Assembly: GCA_049297375.1 (NCBI GenBank)
Contig: JBAQUF010000033.1
Span: 1 to 9,238, forward strand
Source of the DNA: JAAZNV01 sp049297375
GTDB lineage: Bacteria > Patescibacteriota > WWE3 > UBA101185 > UBA10185
Reading direction: 5' to 3'
Length of the DNA stretch: 9,238 nt
The notes under the pieces are model-generated. The model had not been told where the DNA came from. It saw only the letters and a program-made list of their open reading frames with translations, and made no database searches. The translations under genes were made by a program, and so were the position numbers. Position 1 is the stretch's first letter; every line of letters starts with the position of its first letter. This document shows positions 6,143 to 9,238 of this stretch, piece by piece.

Positions 6143-6186
6143 GTCCCGCTCAATGTAGATTAAATTCTATTGCGAGTGGGACTTTT
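6143..6186 (+). terminator. Intrinsic terminator of the plus-strand gene
   Basis: Arms GTCCCGCTC (6143-6151) and GAGTGGGAC (6174-6182) form a 9-bp stem with one G-U pair. A further UAGA/UCUA pairing lies inside, and TTTT (6183-6186) follows at once. It starts 5 nt after the stop codon. Read on the other strand the G-U becomes an A-C mismatch and no U-tract follows, so it serves mainly the plus strand. The short U-tract lowers certainty. Confidence 0.62.
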
Positions 6187-6223
6187 AGTATACATAAATC
6201 GAGAATGGTAAAGAAAAACTAAA

Positions 6224-7717
6224 CTATAAAACCTCCAAATACATATCTTCGGCAATGTTATCAAATCGAGGTTTGAGTAAAACTCCACACTCATTATCTT
6301 TACCAGCTATATCAATATCATCTTTCCCTTTTTTAAGCTTTTTAATAGAACCGTAGAATAAAGGTTCATCTTCCTTCTTTAAATCTGCAGGATTTTTATC
6401 ATAAATAGCAACTCTAGCTTTAACTTTTAATGCCCCAGCTAATACTTTACACCCAGCAATAATATCCCCAGATTCAAGTTTAAATATCTTTAATACTTTA
6501 GCTCTTCCTTTAATTTTTGAAGTTTCTGTAATTGCAGTTCCTTCAAGAAGTTTAGCTGCATCATCAATAAGATCATAAATAGTTCTATATGTTTTAACTA
6601 TTACTCCAGATGATTCTGCTAAATCCTCAACAGCTGATGGAATCCTAACATCAAACCCAACAACAACCCCCTTGCCACTTTGAGCAAGCATAACATCTGA
6701 CTCATTAATATCCCCTGTTCCAGTATGCAAAAACTTTAAAGCGTATGTAGTTTCCGTAGATGATGTAGTAACAAGATCAGCAAGACTACTCTTAACAGCT
6801 TCTAATGTCCCTTGAGTATCTGCTTTTAAAATAATGGAAATCATTCTTTTTGCATCTTTTCCAATAATTTCAACTTTATCTTCATCTTGCGCTAAAACAG
6901 CAAGATCACTTCCTTCTGTAAGTATAAGATCTCCAACATGTGGAACATTGCTAAATCCAAGTATTTCAACGGGATCTGAGGGACCTGCTTCTTTAACAAT
7001 TTTCCCATTTCCATCAATCATTGCTTTAACTTTTGCAGAGTAGCCACTAGCTGTAACCTTATCCCCTATTCTTAAAGTTCCATTTCTAACTATGCATGAA
7101 ACAGAAACTCCTTTTTTTCTATCAACTCTTGATTCAATAATTATTGCTTCTAATTCTCCTTTAGGATCACCTTTTAAAGTATTCATTTCTGCAACCAAAA
7201 GAATTGCATCTAAAAGTTTATCTAAACCTTCCCCACTCTTTGCAGATAGTTCAATACAAAGTTCACTTCCTCCCCAATCTTCAACTAATACATTTTCTTG
7301 AGCTAGCTCTTGTTTAACTTTTCTAGGATCAGCTCCAGGTTTATCCATTTTATTTATTGCAACAATAATTGGAACGTTAGCTGCTTTAATATGTGAAATA
7401 GCTTCTTTTGTTTGAGGTTTTACACCTTCGTCTGCTGCTACAACAAGAATAACAATATCTGCAGCTTTTCCTCCTCTTGCTCTCATTTGAGTAAATGCAG
7501 CATGCCCAGGAGTATCAATAAATGTAATTTTTTTGTTATCTTTGGATATTTGATAAGCACCTATATGCTGAGTTATTCCACCATATTCATGTTCTTGAAC
7601 ATTTGTTTTTCTTATTGCATCAAGAATGCTGGTCTTACCATGGTCAACATGCCCCATAATGGTAACAATTGGAGCTCTAACATTTTGTTCAGTTTTGTTT
7701 TTGTTGTTATTGACCAT
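6224..7717 (-). CDS. infB: Translation initiation factor IF-2, short form
   Basis: IF-2 is the GTPase that brings fMet-tRNA to the 30S subunit and promotes 50S joining. All GTP-binding motifs are present: G1 GHVDHGKT (22-29), switch I GGITQHIGAY (46-55), G3 DTPGH (68-72), G4 NKMD (122-125) and G5 SAK (158-160). Domain II (about 185-280), domain III (about 285-385) and the C-terminal tRNA-binding domain (about 400-497) with ECGVLLKPRFD follow. At 497 residues it begins almost at the G domain, so the long N-terminal region of many bacterial IF-2 proteins (890 residues in E. coli) is missing; only about 13 residues precede it. The start is 58 nt after nusA on the same strand, with a weak AAGAAG upstream. 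No separate promoter was seen, so it is probably co-transcribed with nusA. Confidence 0.97.
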   Translation of the reverse strand: MVNNNKNKTEQNVRAPIVTIMGHVDHGKTSILDAIRKTNVQEHEYGGITQHIGAYQISKDNKKITFIDTPGHAAFTQMRARGGKAADIVILVVAADEGVKPQTKEAISHIKAANVPIIVAINKMDKPGADPRKVKQELAQENVLVEDWGGSELCIELSAKSGEGLDKLLDAILLVAEMNTLKGDPKGELEAIIIESRVDRKKGVSVSCIVRNGTLRIGDKVTASGYSAKVKAMIDGNGKIVKEAGPSDPVEILGFSNVPHVGDLILTEGSDLAVLAQDEDKVEIIGKDAKRMISIILKADTQGTLEAVKSSLADLVTTSSTETTYALKFLHTGTGDINESDVMLAQSGKGVVVGFDVRIPSAVEDLAESSGVIVKTYRTIYDLIDDAAKLLEGTAITETSKIKGRAKVLKIFKLESGDIIAGCKVLAGALKVKARVAIYDKNPADLKKEDEPLFYGSIKKLKKGKDDIDIAGKDNECGVLLKPRFDNIAEDMYLEVL

Positions 7718-7731
7718 ATTTCAAATAACTT

Positions 7732-7753
7732 CTTAAAGTTATTAACTTTTAAG
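7732..7753. repeat. AT-rich imperfect palindrome between nusA and infB
   Basis: The plus strand reads CTTAAAGTTA then TTAACTTTTAAG, palindromic apart from one extra T. In the nusA-infB transcript it would fold into a 9-bp stem with one bulge and a 3-nt loop, ending about 14 nt before the infB start. No U-tract follows. It might be a processing site or affect infB translation; chance is possible in such AT-rich DNA. Confidence 0.4.
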
Positions 7754-7775
7754 TTAAGTAAGCTATACCTCATTT

Positions 7776-8978
7776 TTATTCTTCAACTTTTTCTTCAGTT
7801 TCTTCTTGTGCTGGATCTGTCTGCTCAACAGGTTCAGTACTTTCACTTGGTTCAGCAGGTATTTCGTCTACAGTTGATTCCTTTTCTTCTGCATCTTTCT
7901 TTTCTTGTCTTTTAACTTCTTCTGCTTCATTAGCTTTTTTAATTTCTTCGTCCCAAAATCCAACTACTTTATCAGGAGCTGCTCCCACTAAACCATGTTC
8001 CACGTCTTCACTTGAAAATACTCCAGCTATTCCTTTAATATCTATTTTCCATTTAGTCAACTTATTTGCAAGTCTTGCATTTTGACCTTCTTTTCCAATA
8101 GCTAAACTTTGTTGGTCTTCAGGTACTGTTACGGTAGCTCTGTTTTCTTCTTTATTTAATTCTACTTCAGTAACTTTTGCAGGAGATAAACTTGCTGCAA
8201 TAAACTTTTCTGTAACATTTGAGTAAGGAACAATATCTATCTTTTCTCCAAACAGCTCAGATATTATGGATTGAACTCTTACTCCTTTTTGTCCAACACA
8301 ACTTCCTACTGGATCTACTTTTTCATCATTTGAAGATACTGCCATTTTAGTTCTTGATCCTGCTTCTCTAGCAATGGCTTCAATTACTACTACACCTGAT
8401 GCAATTTCTGGAACTTCTTGTTTAAATAGTTCAATTACAAACTTAGGATCTGATCTACTAACAATAATTTCTGTTCCTCTTGAAGTATCTTGAATATCTT
8501 TTACTAATACTTTTAATCTTTGGTTTATTCTGTAACCTTCTGTAGGTACCTGTTCTCCTTTTGGCATTACTCCTTGGCTTCTGTTTTTGCCCATATCAAG
8601 GGTTGCAGTTCCTCTTTCCATTCTAAATACTGTACCTGATACAATTTGTCCAATTTTTTCTTTAAATTCAGATGTTACAACATCCTTTTCTGTTTCTCTT
8701 ATCTTTTGTACCATTACTTGCTTTGCAGTTTGTGCAGCTATTCTCCCAAATCCAGAAGGGGTTACATCCATACCATCTTTTAGTATTTTTACTTCTCCAG
8801 TATCTGGGCTAAGGTCTACAACTATTTCTTCTAGTTCCACCTTTTCTCCAGCTTCTCTTCTGTCTTTCTTATAAGCTGTAGCTAATGCAGATTTAACTGA
8901 TTCAAGGACACTTTCTACAGTTATTCCTTTTTCAGCTGCAACTTGACTTATTGCTGCATTAAATTCCGATATTGCCAT
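7776..8978 (-). CDS. nusA: Transcription termination/antitermination factor NusA
   Basis: NusA binds RNA polymerase and nascent RNA, controlling pausing, hairpin-dependent termination and antitermination. The 400 residues show the RNA-polymerase-binding N-terminal domain (about 1-105, ending in the KQVMVQKIRE helix), the S1 domain (about 108-175, SQGVMPKGEQ 134-143), KH1 (about 200-270, GQKG 229-232) and KH2 (about 275-325, GKEGQNARLA 295-304). A charged, Glu-rich tail (about 342-400) replaces the acidic repeats of proteobacterial NusA. ATG 8978 is supported by AGGAG 9 nt upstream. rimP is not found immediately upstream and ylxR is not between nusA and infB. The leader carries a terminator hairpin, so NusA may control its own gene. 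Confidence 0.97.
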   Translation of the reverse strand: MAISEFNAAISQVAAEKGITVESVLESVKSALATAYKKDRREAGEKVELEEIVVDLSPDTGEVKILKDGMDVTPSGFGRIAAQTAKQVMVQKIRETEKDVVTSEFKEKIGQIVSGTVFRMERGTATLDMGKNRSQGVMPKGEQVPTEGYRINQRLKVLVKDIQDTSRGTEIIVSRSDPKFVIELFKQEVPEIASGVVVIEAIAREAGSRTKMAVSSNDEKVDPVGSCVGQKGVRVQSIISELFGEKIDIVPYSNVTEKFIAASLSPAKVTEVELNKEENRATVTVPEDQQSLAIGKEGQNARLANKLTKWKIDIKGIAGVFSSEDVEHGLVGAAPDKVVGFWDEEIKKANEAEEVKRQEKKDAEEKESTVDEIPAEPSESTEPVEQTDPAQEETEEKVEE

Positions 8979-8987
8979 TTTTATATA

Positions 8988-8992
8988 CTCCT
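8988..8992 (-). promoter_or_regulatory. Ribosome binding site of nusA
   Basis: AGGAG on the minus strand lies 9 nt before ATG 8978 and 6 nt after the T-tract of the leader terminator. Only transcripts that read through the terminator contain it. Confidence 0.8.
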
Positions 8993-8998
8993 TTTATT

Positions 8999-9022
8999 AA
9001 AAAAAGTGGGTTTCTCCCACTT
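8999..9022 (-). terminator. Intrinsic terminator in the nusA leader (candidate attenuator)
   Basis: On the minus strand AAGTGGG (9022-9016) and CCCACTT (9010-9004) form a perfect 7-bp stem around the loop AGAAA, followed by TTTTT (9003-8999). It lies only about 20 nt before the nusA ATG and downstream of the only good promoter seen, so it should stop part of the nusA-infB transcription. No U-tract follows on the plus strand. Confidence 0.82.
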
Positions 9023-9048
9023 GTAACAACTTTATTACTTTACTACTT

Positions 9049-9068
9049 CAATTGTATTCTTACAACTG
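9049..9068 (-). promoter_or_regulatory. 5' leader hairpin of the nusA transcript
   Basis: CAGTTGT (9068-9062) can pair with ACAATTG (9055-9049) over 7 bp with one G-U and a 6-nt loop, right at the expected transcript start. An alternative pairing, UUGUAA (9065-9060) with UUACAA (9026-9021), would take two bases of the terminator's 5' arm. This gives a modest basis for switching between structures. Confidence 0.42.
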
Positions 9069-9073
9069 TTGAT

Positions 9074-9100
9074 ATTATAGCATAGAGGTAAAGAGGTCAA
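9074..9100 (-). promoter_or_regulatory. Extended -10 promoter of nusA-infB
   Basis: On the minus strand a perfect TATAAT (9079-9074) is preceded by TGC (9082-9080), an extended -10. TTGACC (9100-9095) is a -35 candidate at a short 15-nt spacing; TTTGAC gives 16. Transcription would begin near 9067, leaving a leader of about 89 nt. Confidence 0.72.
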
Positions 9101-9111
9101 ATAAGCACTAG

Positions 9112-9125
9112 AACCTTCTAAGGTT
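9112..9125. repeat. 14-bp perfect palindrome at the end of the upstream gene
   Basis: AACCTTCTAAGGTT can be read as AACCTT and AAGGTT around CT. It overlaps the upstream gene's stop (9118-9120) and ends 12 bp from the nusA -35 box. It lacks a U-tract, so it could be an operator or chance rather than a terminator. Confidence 0.35.
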
Positions 9126-9238
9126 GATAATCAAATTGAAGATCATAGGAAGAAATACCTGTATATGATCTTGTATTGTATGTTTTTGACATATATCTTT
9201 CTATAACTGCAATATCATAAAGATATTTAGGATAAAAG
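9118..9238 (-). CDS. C-terminal end of an unrecognised gene, cut by window edge
   Basis: On the minus strand a frame open from the window edge (first full codon at 9237) runs 39 codons to TAG at 9120-9118. The peptide is rich in tyrosine and ends in DLQFDYQP. It shows no RimP-like features, although rimP is the gene usually found before nusA. The nusA promoter begins 18 nt after its stop, which supports a gene end here. The family cannot be named from so short a piece, and the other frames of this stretch were not ruled out. Confidence 0.45.
   Translation of the reverse strand, partial: FYPKYLYDIAVIERYMSKTYNTRSYTGISSYDLQFDYQP

Noticed and set aside
6143..6186. Hairpin as terminator of infB (minus strand)
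   Set aside because: On that strand the stem has an A-C mismatch and no U-tract follows, whereas on the plus strand it pairs fully and TTTT follows.
8979..9067. Riboswitch or T-box in the nusA leader
   Set aside because: The leader is too short (about 89 nt) and AT-rich, with only small hairpins and no recognisable conserved core.
9112..9125. Palindrome as terminator of the upstream gene
   Set aside because: The stem is short with a 2-4 nt loop and no U-tract on the minus strand.
1..9238. UGA recoded to glycine, because no gene here ends in TGA
   Set aside because: The conserved proteins contain no in-frame TGA and use normal glycine codons; with under a dozen stops in AT-rich DNA, the lack of TGA is not significant.

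Overview
The window looks like a low-GC bacterial chromosome carrying a core transcription/translation cluster. The best guess is a member of the Candidate Phyla Radiation (Patescibacteria). This rests on the low GC, an IF-2 that lacks its N-terminal extension, a cut-down gene order between nusA and pnp, few Shine-Dalgarno sequences, and diverged versions of several housekeeping proteins. It is an inference from protein character, not a search result. The standard genetic code fits, because conserved full-length proteins read through with no in-frame UGA.

Almost everything is on the minus strand, so the transcription order runs from high to low coordinates. At the right edge (9118-9238) is the tail of an unrecognised gene. 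A strong extended -10 promoter (9074-9100) follows and drives nusA then infB. Between this promoter and nusA lies a perfect intrinsic terminator (8999-9022), so nusA-infB expression is probably controlled by attenuation.

A single plus-strand gene (5787-6137) sits downstream of infB. It encodes a small secreted or membrane-anchored protein that resembles a phage-associated family, and it has its own promoter, ribosome binding site and terminator. Its promoter overlaps, with exact two-fold symmetry, a consensus-like minus-strand promoter for the second operon. That operon reads: a degenerate DHH-family protein (5009-5659), rpsO (with an additional promoter of its own), pnp, a zinc-ribbon membrane protein, a Lon-type AAA+ ATPase lacking the protease domain, and a family 4 uracil-DNA glycosylase cut by the left edge.

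Functionally, the cluster links transcription elongation and termination (NusA), translation initiation (IF-2), the small ribosomal subunit (S15) and RNA decay (PNPase). This echoes the common bacterial order nusA-infB-rbfA-DHH-truB-rpsO-pnp, but rimP, rbfA, truB and ribF are absent from the positions where they are often found. The rpsO-pnp gap holds a 60-nt two-part stem-loop carrying the only full AGGAGG noticed in an intergenic region, placed ahead of tiny reading frames. It is a good candidate for pnp leader control. The least conventional parts are the nusA attenuator, the symmetric bidirectional promoter, the pnp leader, the degenerate DHH protein, and the coupled pair of zinc-ribbon membrane protein and protease-less Lon.
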